NCBI GenBank assembly: GCA_963773195.1
Contig: CAVZAE010000012.1
Span: forward strand, 186,001 to 250,000
Source: CAIWHR01 sp963773195
GTDB taxonomy: Bacteria > Pseudomonadota > Gammaproteobacteria > Burkholderiales > Casimicrobiaceae
Direction: 5' to 3'
Length of the DNA: 64,000 bases
The position numbers were made by a program, and so were the translations under genes. Positions 8,844-15,446 of this stretch are shown in pieces (within the stretch, counting starts at the first letter, position 1; every line of letters starts with the position of its first letter). Below the pieces are notes generated by a model. It ran no database searches. It was not told the origin of the DNA and saw only the letters and a program-made list of their open reading frames with translations.

Positions 8844-8875
8844 CGGTAGCGGTCTATCATCGACGACCGCTACCG
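8844..8875. repeat. Perfect 11-bp inverted repeat in the 8575-8990 gene-free stretch
   Basis: CGGTAGCGGTC (8844-8854) and GACCGCTACCG (8865-8875) form an exact hairpin with a 10-base loop. No T-run follows. The remaining bases of 8575-8990 hold no gene I can support. The hairpin could stop or stabilise the DUF4239 transcript or be a dispersed repeat. Confidence 0.6.
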
Positions 8876-8990
8876 ACCCTGACCCGCCGATCAGATATTC
8901 GCAAGCGGTCGTTGAGAACTGGGAAAGCTGCCGTTCGCGTGACCGCCGCGCTTGAGGCAAATCAACGCTGATGTTTAGTAAGCGGAGCAG

Positions 8991-9632
8991 CTACAGAAGG
9001 TAGTCTGCACATCTATTTCCTGGCGCCACCCAGCGGAATGCTGAGCGTCCCGAAGATTGCATAGCCTTCGACGCGGTGAGATACGCCATCCAGTTGTCGT
9101 TGCCGCTCGCCCACGCGAGGCTCGCGTACGGATACAGGTCGGCGCCGCCGGTGATCGAGTCGGTGCGGGTGCGTTCCAATGCAGGCTGGGACAGTGTGAT
9201 GTCCACCGACGTGCGGTTGTAGGCCGGGCCCCAGCCGAGGCCGACATACGGTTGGCCTCCGAGGAACTTCGTGTCCGCTGCATAGCCCGGCTGAAACATC
9301 AGCATCGGCACGCTCGACAGGGTTCCTCCGACGAGCGTATCGCCGTTCTGAAACGTCTTCGACTTATCGGCACTGCCGCTGTAGTAATACGGCGACGTGA
9401 CCATTGGAGCGCGCTCATCCTCGTCGGACACGATCGCGTAGCGCAGCTCTAGCAACCACTCCAACGCCCTGTACGACGCGGAGCCTGACTCTTCGCCATC
9501 TTGGCTCCAGGAGAGCGTGCCCGCCGCCCCGGGCCTCAGCCATCCGTGTCGGGCGCAGGTACGTACGTCAAGCCGCCAGCGTTGCTCGATCACACCCCGT
9601 TTTGCAGGCCTACCACTGCCATATCCGCCCAT
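8991..9632 (-). pseudogene. Chimeric, decayed gene: MGGYGSGR-type mobile-element protein joined to an outer-membrane transporter fragment
   Basis: The open frame from ATG 9632 begins MGGYGSGRPAKRG and continues WLRPGAAGTLSW with SGSASYR, which is the N-terminal part of a small protein common near integrases. After about residue 60 the text changes completely. SPYYYSGSADKS, a LSSVPMLMF block, FLGGQPYVGLGWGPAYN and ITGGADLYPYASLAWASGNDNWMAY match the beta-strand pattern of COG4313 (MetA-pathway phenol degradation-like) outer-membrane transporters. The last 25 residues do not fit; another reading frame continues EGYAIFGTLSIPLGG and stops, which suggests a frameshift near 9085. So two broken genes seem fused, with no signal peptide for the barrel part. 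Not expected to be functional. The family matches are from memory of motif patterns. Confidence 0.6.
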
Positions 9633-9888
9633 ATATCGAAATCCTTTGTCTAACCGCTGCTCTCGCCGCCCGACATTTGGGAACCGGGGAGCCGAAGCCC
9701 CCCGGCGGCACACTTTGCAGACGGCACAGCATCGAGCCTTGCCAGTTCATCCCGGGCCCGAATTCGGTTGCCAAGGCTTGCCAACGCAACTCGCGGAAAT
9801 GCTTGACCGGCAATGGTTTACGTACCTTTGGGGCAGGTACTGGTTGCAGGTTACGGGTTACTGCTATTAGGTCTCAGGTAACTGCTCC

Positions 9889-10356
9889 CTACTCACCACG
9901 TTCGATGGTGTTCACCACCGAATATCTGGTTGGCTCTGGCATCAGTTGCTGACGGTAGTTACGCGTTACCGTCCGCGTCGTTATCCGAAACAGCATCGTC
10001 CTGAGACCGGCAAGCGAGATCCGATCGGTCCGGAGCTTCACGTCCAACAATCGGGTCACCGTGGCGAATAAGTCGCCCTGCGGGTTGGCCACAAACTTCC
10101 CAGACTTTCCCGGCTTGCCCACTAACTTCCGGACGCGGAAGGCGCGGAAGACTCGGGTGCCCAGGTACGCGCCTGGCTCGACCATCTCGAAATGAACGAA
10201 TACCTTCGGGCTGCCGAATACAATCGCCGTTTCGTAGCCGACGAACTTGGCTTCGTACGCGCGGTCGGGGACGACGGGCTTGTAGCCTTCCACTGCCATG
10301 TAGTCCGCGGCATCGTCGAGTGGCGGTACGGCCCGCAGGTGAGGCGCAGCACTCAT
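9889..10356 (-). CDS. Integrase-associated hypothetical protein
   Basis: A 155-residue soluble protein without signal or membrane segments. Visible blocks are VPDRAYEAKFVGYETA (about 28-43), a beta-rich KVFVHFEMVEPGAYLGTRVFRAFRV (about 51-75), and RYSVVNTIERGE at the C-terminus. Proteins with this pattern occur beside tyrosine integrases in integrative elements (from memory). The small beta-rich fold could suit a nucleic-acid-binding role, but nothing in the sequence proves it. It is transcribed leftward, last in the small-gene group 9889-11617 behind the integrase, with a 43-bp gap from the Cys-rich gene. Confidence 0.7.
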   Translation of the reverse strand: MSAAPHLRAVPPLDDAADYMAVEGYKPVVPDRAYEAKFVGYETAIVFGSPKVFVHFEMVEPGAYLGTRVFRAFRVRKLVGKPGKSGKFVANPQGDLFATVTRLLDVKLRTDRISLAGLRTMLFRITTRTVTRNYRQQLMPEPTRYSVVNTIERGE

Positions 10357-10399
10357 GACCGCCTGCGGTTCGTTGTGTTAGGCAATCTCTTTGGGTGGC

Positions 10400-10717
10400 T
10401 CATTTTTCCGCGCCCGAATAGGTCGGTGGGTCTGCGAGGCTCGGCCTTGCTGATCGCTCCGAAGACTCACTCCCTCGCGCAGTATTCGGGGGTTTCCGGG
10501 CGTCCTGGAAGGGCCGGTACCGATGCAGCGGACAGAGGACAACCAGGCAGTCGGCCACTTCTTGTCGGTCGAATTGTGAACAGTCAAGGCACTTCGCTTT
10601 GATCGCAGCGCGTGGGCTCGCCGTTGCCTGAAAGGCGCGCTCGATCGTGCGACGGGCGCTCGTCGGGACAGTGGCGAGAAAATCGTTAGGCGCTTGCGCC
10701 TCGATGGGTGGGCTCAT
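10400..10717 (-). CDS. Cys-rich integrase-associated hypothetical protein
   Basis: A 105-residue protein whose core AIKAKCLDCSQFDRQEVADC, continuing VVLCPLHRYRPF (about 38-69), has four cysteines spaced C-x2-C and C-x4-C with a following His. A small zinc or iron site is likely. This core is a recurrent unknown in phage-like and integrative elements (from memory). The ATG at 10717 overlaps the stop of the upstream HTH gene in an ATGA junction, so the two are translationally coupled. The C-terminal third is low-complexity and polar. Function unknown; a regulatory partner of the HTH protein is a guess. Confidence 0.75.
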   Translation of the reverse strand: MSPPIEAQAPNDFLATVPTSARRTIERAFQATASPRAAIKAKCLDCSQFDRQEVADCLVVLCPLHRYRPFQDARKPPNTARGSESSERSARPSLADPPTYSGAEK

Positions 10718-10938
10718 GCTTCAGCGGCCTTGCGCGGGCGATGGACAACGGGACGGCCGGCCTCGCTCTCACGCTCGAGCCAGTCAACCCACTCGCGTAC
10801 GGCCCCGGGGCGCGCAAAGCGGCGCCGCCCGACCAAGAACGTCTTGAGTTCGCCGCGCGCGATGGCGTCGTAGATTACGCTGCGCGATTCGCTTGTGACG
10901 GCGACGATGTCGTCGACGGCGAGCTTCAGCTTCTCCAT
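10714..10938 (-). CDS. Small helix-turn-helix DNA-binding protein, AlpA/excisionase-like
   Basis: A 74-residue protein starting MEKLKLAVDDIVAVTSESRS. The ATG at 10938 is chosen because GAGAGG lies at the right distance; a longer open frame to 10983 lacks one. The region VTSESRSVIYDAIARGELKTFLVGRRRFARPGAVREWVD is a winged-helix of the excisionase/AlpA type: recognition-helix text SRSVIYDAI followed by the G-x-L-x-x-x-x-V-G-R-R-R wing. Such proteins act as recombination directionality factors or activators of integrase genes. The gene overlaps the next by ATGA. Position, size and motif fit an Xis for the neighbouring integrase, though a transcriptional role is equally possible. Confidence 0.8.
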   Translation of the reverse strand: MEKLKLAVDDIVAVTSESRSVIYDAIARGELKTFLVGRRRFARPGAVREWVDWLERESEAGRPVVHRPRKAAEA

Positions 10939-11047
10939 GTCTCTGTCCTCTCGTTCGTGTCGCCGGAATCGGCGAATACACACAGGACAGAATAGCGGCG
11001 CTTAGCTGTTCACCAAAGCGATACCGAGGGACACAAAGAGGGGGGGA

Positions 11048-11617
11048 TTATTTCCCGTCCCACGTCCGGATTAGAGACTCGTCTTCTTCCACGTCGATGC
11101 CGTGGTGTTCACACATCTCGCGATGGATTTTCATGGGGGGCAACGCGTCCCATTGCAGCACTCCTTTCGCCCGCTCACGCTCCCATCGCCCGGGGTCTTC
11201 TCCCTGACTCAGACGCGCCAGCGCAGCATCAAGCAGCCGCGGATCATAGATAAGTGCAAACGGTCGTACCCCCCTGCCCCCTACAAGCTTTTTGTACGCG
11301 GCATGGACGCGATCCACGTCCCGAGCTGTACCTTGCGGAAGCAGCGCACAAATGATGTCGCCTATCCTGAAGCGATAGCCATCATGGATCTGCAGGGCAG
11401 CAAAGGCCAATTCCCATGTTAGGGGGTTTATTCGGCGACCTGGGCGGCTCGCTGTGCGCTGCCTTTCCGCTTGGTTGCAGTAGAACCAGCAGAATTCCTT
11501 CAGATCGTTACGCGCTTTCTCGTCGATCTCCCGTCCGTCCCTTAAGAGATGGTACAGCTCCGCGACACGCTCCAACGACAGCGGCAGGGGCGTCTCGAGT
11601 ATTTTCTTCTTCTTCAT
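11048..11617 (-). CDS. Integrase-linked hypothetical protein
   Basis: A 189-residue soluble, charged protein beginning MKKKKILETPLPLSLERVAELY. Its ATG overlaps the integrase stop as ATGA (11614-11617), so it is translated after the integrase. No known domain was recognised. There is a predicted helical N-terminal half (LERVAELYHLLRDGREIDEKAR), a CWFYCNQAERQR stretch and a central INPLTWELAFAALQIHDGYRFRIGDI. The position suggests a role in element maintenance or regulation. The composition looks like that of a real protein, and no frameshift is visible. Confidence 0.7.
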   Translation of the reverse strand: MKKKKILETPLPLSLERVAELYHLLRDGREIDEKARNDLKEFCWFYCNQAERQRTASRPGRRINPLTWELAFAALQIHDGYRFRIGDIICALLPQGTARDVDRVHAAYKKLVGGRGVRPFALIYDPRLLDAALARLSQGEDPGRWERERAKGVLQWDALPPMKIHREMCEHHGIDVEEDESLIRTWDGK

Positions 11618-12860
11618 GGTCGCCGGCTTGATGTCAGCAGCTCAACTGCTGCGGCTTTGTGCTCGGCGGCAAGGTGCGCATAGCGCAGCGTCATCTTCAT
11701 GTCGGCGTGCCCGAGCAGCTCGCGCACGGTGTTCAGGTCGACGCCGGCCATCGCCAGCCTAGATGCAAAACTATGCCGCAAATCGTGGAAATGCAGATTG
11801 GCGATCTTCGCGGCGGTCATCAGTGCGGCCCATGACTTCTTGATGCTGCGCACGGCAAACACGCGGCCGACGCCGGACGTCTGCTTCCGCCAGCGCGTTA
11901 GTATCGTCGTGGCTTCGGTATTGAGTGGCACGTAACGTGACTTCAGGCCTTTCGCTGCCGCGGCGCGCACCAGCAGGCGCTTTGCCTCAAGGTCGATGTC
12001 CGACCAATGGAGCGACGTCAGCTCCCCACGACGAAGGCCGGTGTTGAGCGCGATCAGCGCCATCGGCGTCAAGTGATCGACGAACCCGCCCGCAGGCATG
12101 GTTGGCAGCAGCTCGTAGCCGCGTGCCGTGCGCCACTTGTTACCGCGGACGCGTCCGCTGATCCCTTCGCGGTCGCGCTTCGCGAGCGCTGCACGCAGGC
12201 GCTTTTCTTCATCGTCCGCGAGAAAGCGCACGCGCTCGTTGTCGACCTTGCGCAGCTTGACCGCCGCCGCGGGATTAGATGCAAGGACGCTCCACTTTAC
12301 CGCCAGTGCCAGAGCCGACTTCAGTCCGGCGAGCTCTCGGTTGACCGTTCCGGCGCGGTTCCCTGCTTAAGGCGACGAACGCGCCAGCCCTCCACTGTCC
12401 ACGCCGTGATCGCAGTCAGCGGCTTGTCGAGCCAGTCGTCGAAGGCAGATTTCAGCCGCTTGACGGGGTTGAACGTGCGGTTCGCCGCTGCCCACGGATC
12501 GAGATCGTTATCGAGAAAGTCCCGCAGGGTGACTGACTTCTTCTTCCGCTTTGCGGCTTCCGGCACGCCATGCTTGTCAGCATCGGCCAGGATCGCGCGA
12601 GCTTCTTTGCGCGCCGTCTCGATCAGCATCCCCGGCGGTCGGCGCTTAAGTGTTACGCGTTTGGCGCGACCGTATTGGACCACGAACGATTTCACCCCGC
12701 TCGGCTGCACCCGCAGAAGCAACCCCGGCTGGCCCGTATCCCGGATCTCATAAGGCTTCGCTTCGGGCCTTACGCGAGCGATGCTGGCGGCGCTTAGCTT
12801 CTCGGGCGGACGTGATGCACGGTTTCCCACATGACCCCGGTTCGTTTTACGTAAGTGCAA
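11614..12860 (-). pseudogene. int: Tyrosine recombinase (integrase) with one-base frameshift
   Basis: Two frames together make a full-length integrase of about 415 residues. The first (12860 to about 12350) holds the arm-binding domain: KLSAASIARVRPEAKPYEIRD, then GLLLRVQPSGVKSFVVQYG. It runs off into a stop at 12321. The second (about 12348 to 11614) resumes with TVNRELAGLKSALALAV and carries the catalytic domain: NTGLRRGEL (Arg), a Lys in AAAAKGLKSRYVPL, HDLRHSFAS (His, Arg), LLGHADMKMTLRYAH (His and Tyr nucleophile). One base is missing between 12353 and 12348, after the GTAP codons. The first codon may be TTG at 12860 or GTG at 12830; no ATG is in frame there. The gene lies next to the right attachment repeat. 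A sequencing error would restore an active enzyme; otherwise the element cannot excise by itself. Confidence 0.88.
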
Positions 12861-12870
12861 CGGTAAGTGC
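12851..12870 (+). repeat. Paired GTAAGTGC direct repeats, right end (candidate integrase arm sites)
   Basis: GTAAGTGC at 12851-12858 and 12863-12870 mirrors the pair at 3060-3078. These copies overlap the 5' end of the integrase gene, so binding could also repress int. Function inferred from position and repetition. Confidence 0.6.
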
Positions 12871-12884
12871 GACAGCGATCATTT

Positions 12885-12908
12885 TGCGACACATAACGAC
12901 GTGTCGCA
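12885..12908. repeat. 8-bp inverted repeat upstream of the integrase
   Basis: TGCGACAC (12885-12892) and GTGTCGCA (12901-12908) are exact inverted copies with an 8-base spacer. They lie between the integrase start and the right attachment repeat. A plausible operator or directionality-factor site for int control; no protein can be assigned from sequence. Confidence 0.5.
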
Positions 12909-12965
12909 AGCACCGTAACTAGTTGATTCGGGATGTAAACCATTGAAGCGCCATAGTGGCTGGAA

Positions 12966-13031
12966 CGCATTCGTAATGCGAAGGTCGGGGGTTCGATTCC
13001 CTCTACCGGCACCATTAAATCAAATAGTTAC
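12966..13031 (+). repeat. Right attachment repeat (displaced tRNA-Thr 3' half)
   Basis: Direct repeat copy 2: the anticodon arm, T-arm and acceptor 3' strand with CCA, but no matching 5' half before it, so it is not a tRNA gene. Its T-stem and acceptor strand would still pair with the 5' half at 2938 (one G-U), as expected for the original chromosomal 3' end pushed aside by integration. Confidence 0.9.
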
Positions 13032-13082
13032 GACGATTCGGCGAGATTGACTTGATCGTCGTCCAATCGTCGACCTCTGGGG

Positions 13083-13424
13083 TCATGGCCTGTCCCCCTC
13101 GCTGGGGGAAGGTCTGCCGCTTCCGCTGGTCATTTCACCAACGTAAAGCCGCCGAATGTTCGCCAGCAGCAGGTGAAGGGAGCGGCGCTCCGCCTCGGAT
13201 GTCGCTCCGTCGATAATGATCTTCTGCGGCTTGAGCTCCAGCACCGCGTTGCGCAAGGCCGGTTCATCGTCGCACGCCAGCTGCTCGGTGCGGCCATCGC
13301 GCATCGTGAAACGGATGACGTACTCGTACTGGTATTCGGGGACCTTCTTGCGCACCGCGCTCTTCGTCGCGATCTGCATCAATGCGCAGCCCAACGAAAG
13401 ATCGATCTTGGCGGGTTCAGGCAT
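13083..13424 (-). CDS. Hypothetical protein
   Basis: A 113-residue protein if started at ATG 13424 (MPEPAKIDLSLGCALMQIA). The longer open frame upstream reads as Arg/His-rich non-protein text and is rejected. The middle is protein-like: VPEYQYEYVIRFTMRDGRTEQLACDD and ALRNAVLELKPQKIIIDGATSEAERRSLHLLLANIRRLYVGEM. No family was recognised, and no signal, membrane segment or Shine-Dalgarno is visible. It is the first gene outside the right attachment repeat, 52 bp beyond it, reading toward the island. It may be a small regulator or chaperone-like protein, but nothing supports either. Confidence 0.55.
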   Translation of the reverse strand: MPEPAKIDLSLGCALMQIATKSAVRKKVPEYQYEYVIRFTMRDGRTEQLACDDEPALRNAVLELKPQKIIIDGATSEAERRSLHLLLANIRRLYVGEMTSGSGRPSPSEGDRP

Positions 13425-13759
13425 GGTTAGGTGTGCGTGAGACAGACGAGTTGCGGTTGAACGTACAGGATGTGCGCAGCGATCGCGATGCCGACGATCT
13501 GCACCGCGGCGCCCGTCGCACTCGGCGGCGATTGCGTGAGGCCGCCGGAGTCGCGAGATCGACGAGACGGCCAAGCGTGCCCAAGGTTACGCCGTCGACG
13601 CGCAGCACGCCCATGGGTAAAAACGACCTCTAGCGCACCCCTAAGTCCCGGATCCCGCTGGCATCATCTAGGCGGCCAGGACCGGGGTTTTCGCACTTCT
13701 CACCGGCCCTGGCGTCTAATCGGATTGACTGTGTGTGCGCTTGGGGTAACGTCCACATC
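13425..13759. other. Intergenic region between divergent small genes
   Basis: These 335 bases lie between the leftward unknown and the rightward lipoprotein gene. A TTGACT (13725-13730) with TAACGT 16 bp later looks promoter-like but would leave only 7 bases before the lipoprotein ATG. A short leftward frame ending ILYVQPQLVCLTHT is the only coding-like text; it has no plausible start and is not called. Confidence 0.4.
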
Positions 13760-14194
13760 ATGACGCGCGATCGCGCTCTTCTGCCAATCGTCGCCTTCCT
13801 GGCGGCTTGCTCGCCGGCGCCTGTCGACAAGGCGCCCGCGCCGCTCCCATCCGCGACCGAGACGGCCGGCGCGCCCGTCGTCCGGCGCGCGGTTCCCGAG
13901 ACGCCTGCCGCACCGCCGACTGCCGCTCCCGCGCCGATCGCCCTCCCGCCTGGCGCGATTTACGTTTGCGTTACGGACGCCGATGGCGTGCGCCAGACCA
14001 CCGTCATCGAATTTGCACCGAAGGTCCACGCACTGTGCGCGAAGAACCCCGAGATGGGTCCGTGCCAGTACGAGCGAAACGTCTGCCGCAGTCACGGGGG
14101 CCGAGTCTATGCCGCCAACGGCGTCGAGATCACGATGCAGACCGAAGCGGAGTACGACAAGAAGGTGATGCGCGTCCGGTTCAAATCGAACTAG
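13760..14194 (+). CDS. Small Pro/Ala-rich lipoprotein of unknown function
   Basis: A 144-residue exported protein. The N-terminus MTRDRALLPIVAFLAACSPAP carries a lipobox (FLAAC, Cys at 17), so lipid anchoring is expected. Residues about 20-65 are a Pro/Ala-rich linker. The folded C-terminal part (about 68-144) has four cysteines, in YVCVTD, HALCAKN, GPCQYER and NVCRSHG, likely paired as disulfides in the periplasm. No family was recognised. The ATG at 13760 is chosen because it gives the proper signal peptide; an upstream in-frame ATG does not. The beta-propeller gene starts 17 bp downstream in the same direction, suggesting an operon of two exported proteins. Confidence 0.7.
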   Translation: MTRDRALLPIVAFLAACSPAPVDKAPAPLPSATETAGAPVVRRAVPETPAAPPTAAPAPIALPPGAIYVCVTDADGVRQTTVIEFAPKVHALCAKNPEMGPCQYERNVCRSHGGRVYAANGVEITMQTEAEYDKKVMRVRFKSN

Positions 14195-14211
14195 CGTATA
14201 GGAGTGGGTCT

Positions 14212-15243
14212 ATGGGATGGCGCTCGCCCTGGTTGCTGGTCCTCGCGGTCGGCACCGTCGTGCCCTTGTTGGCTCACGGCGCGCCGGACGACCGCTATCA
14301 CATGGCGCAGGAAATCGTCCTCGGCGGCGAGGGCGGGTGGGATTACCTGACATACGACGCGGACGCTCGGAAGCTTTATGTCTCTCGATCTACGCGCGTG
14401 GACATCGTCGACCCTGACTCCGGCAAAGTGGTCGGAACCGTACCCGACACTCCCGGCGTACATGGAGTCGCCTTGGCGAAGGAGTTGGGAAAGGGTTATA
14501 CGAGTAACGGCCGGGACGGAACGGTCACCGCATTCGACCTCGAAACGCTACGGAAACGCGGACGCATCGGCGCGGGCACTAATCCTGATGCGATCCTGTT
14601 CGAGCCTACGACGCAACGAGTCTTTGCTTTCAATGGTGGCAGCCACGATGTCACTATCATCGATGCGAAGACCGACGCAGTCATTCGCACTATTCCAGTG
14701 GGTGGCAAGCCGGAATTCGCCGTTGCTGATGGCCAAGGTCACGTCTATGTCAACATCGAAGACACGTCGGAAGTGCTGGCAATCGATGCACGAGAGCTCA
14801 GCATCCGCAGCCGCTGGCCCGTCGCGCCATGCGGGGACCCCACCGGGATTTCGCTGGACGCAAAGCACCACCGCTTGTTTGTAGGCTGCTCGAACAAGCT
14901 GATGGCGATCGTAGATGCCGATCAAGGCCACTTGATTACTACCCTCCCCGTGGGATCCGGCTGCGATGCGACCGCGTTCGATCCGCAGACCAATCTTGCA
15001 TACAGTTCCAACGGTGACGGAACCTTGACCGTGGTTCGCGAAGATGGACCCGGCCGCTTCCTTGTGTCGGACAGCGTCCCCACCAAGGTCGGCGCTCGAA
15101 CCATGGCGCTCGATTCGCCAAGACAAAGAATTTATCTGGTGACCGCTGCTTTCGGACCGCGTCCCGCGGCAACGGCAGACGAGCCACGCCCTCGGCCACA
15201 GATGGTGCCGGGTTCGTTCACGCTTTTGGTGTTGCAACGCTGA
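14212..15243 (+). CDS. Exported YncE-family beta-propeller protein
   Basis: A 343-residue protein with a signal peptide (MGWRSPWLLVLAVGTVVPLLAHG, cleavage near residue 23) and a Shine-Dalgarno AGGAG about 9 bases before the ATG. The body is a repeat of blades about 40-45 residues long with the YVTN/YncE pattern: YDADARKLYVSRSTRVDIVDPDSGKVVGT (about 43-71), then DGTVTAFDLETLRKRGRI, HDVTIIDAKTDAVIRTIPVGGKPEF and LMAIVDADQGHLITTLPVG. Such propellers often bind partners, DNA or cofactors in the periplasm; no catalytic site is apparent. It closes with a Pro-rich segment and SFTLLVLQR. It follows the small lipoprotein by 17 bp and is separated from the sensor kinase by 203 bp, in which no terminator was seen. 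Confidence 0.8.
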   Translation: MGWRSPWLLVLAVGTVVPLLAHGAPDDRYHMAQEIVLGGEGGWDYLTYDADARKLYVSRSTRVDIVDPDSGKVVGTVPDTPGVHGVALAKELGKGYTSNGRDGTVTAFDLETLRKRGRIGAGTNPDAILFEPTTQRVFAFNGGSHDVTIIDAKTDAVIRTIPVGGKPEFAVADGQGHVYVNIEDTSEVLAIDARELSIRSRWPVAPCGDPTGISLDAKHHRLFVGCSNKLMAIVDADQGHLITTLPVGSGCDATAFDPQTNLAYSSNGDGTLTVVREDGPGRFLVSDSVPTKVGARTMALDSPRQRIYLVTAAFGPRPAATADEPRPRPQMVPGSFTLLVLQR

Positions 15244-15446
15244 AATCGTGCTGGTAAACGGCGGCTGGCCGCTTGGCAGCGCGCCAGGCTGACAGCGTAG
15301 GCGCACGTGAGCGTACCGTGGCCGCACGACGCTCAGGCTAGTACCTTTGCGCGCAGGCGCCGACGCTACAATGGAAAGCGGCAAGCCCAGTTCTGCCCGT
15401 GGGGCGCCGCGCCCTGGCCCTGCCCTGACCCGCACTAGCTCCTCAT

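Larger units (their letters stand above)
2965..13031. mobile_element. Integrative genomic island inserted in tRNA-Thr(CGU), about 10 kb, probably immobile
   Basis: Three signs define the element. A 66-bp imperfect direct repeat, made of the tRNA 3' half plus 17 bp beyond CCA, flanks it (2965-3030 and 12966-13031; 61 of 66 identical, the first 22 identical). A tyrosine integrase gene (11614-12860) lies just inside the right repeat. Small leftward genes typical of integrase neighbourhoods (HTH/excisionase-like, a Cys-rich unknown, others) sit beside it. The cargo half (3357-8574) encodes envelope proteins of unknown function. The integrase is frameshifted and another gene is chimeric, so the island looks fixed and decaying. 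No replication, conjugation, capsid or toxin gene was recognised. Confidence 0.9.

Noticed and set aside
12960..13014. Second tRNA-Thr gene
   Set aside because: Only the 3' half from the anticodon arm is present; bases before 12966 do not form a D-arm or acceptor 5' strand.
13725..13752. Promoter-like TTGACT with TAACGT before the lipoprotein gene
   Set aside because: The -10 is weak (3 of 6) and only 7 bases separate it from the ATG; probably chance.
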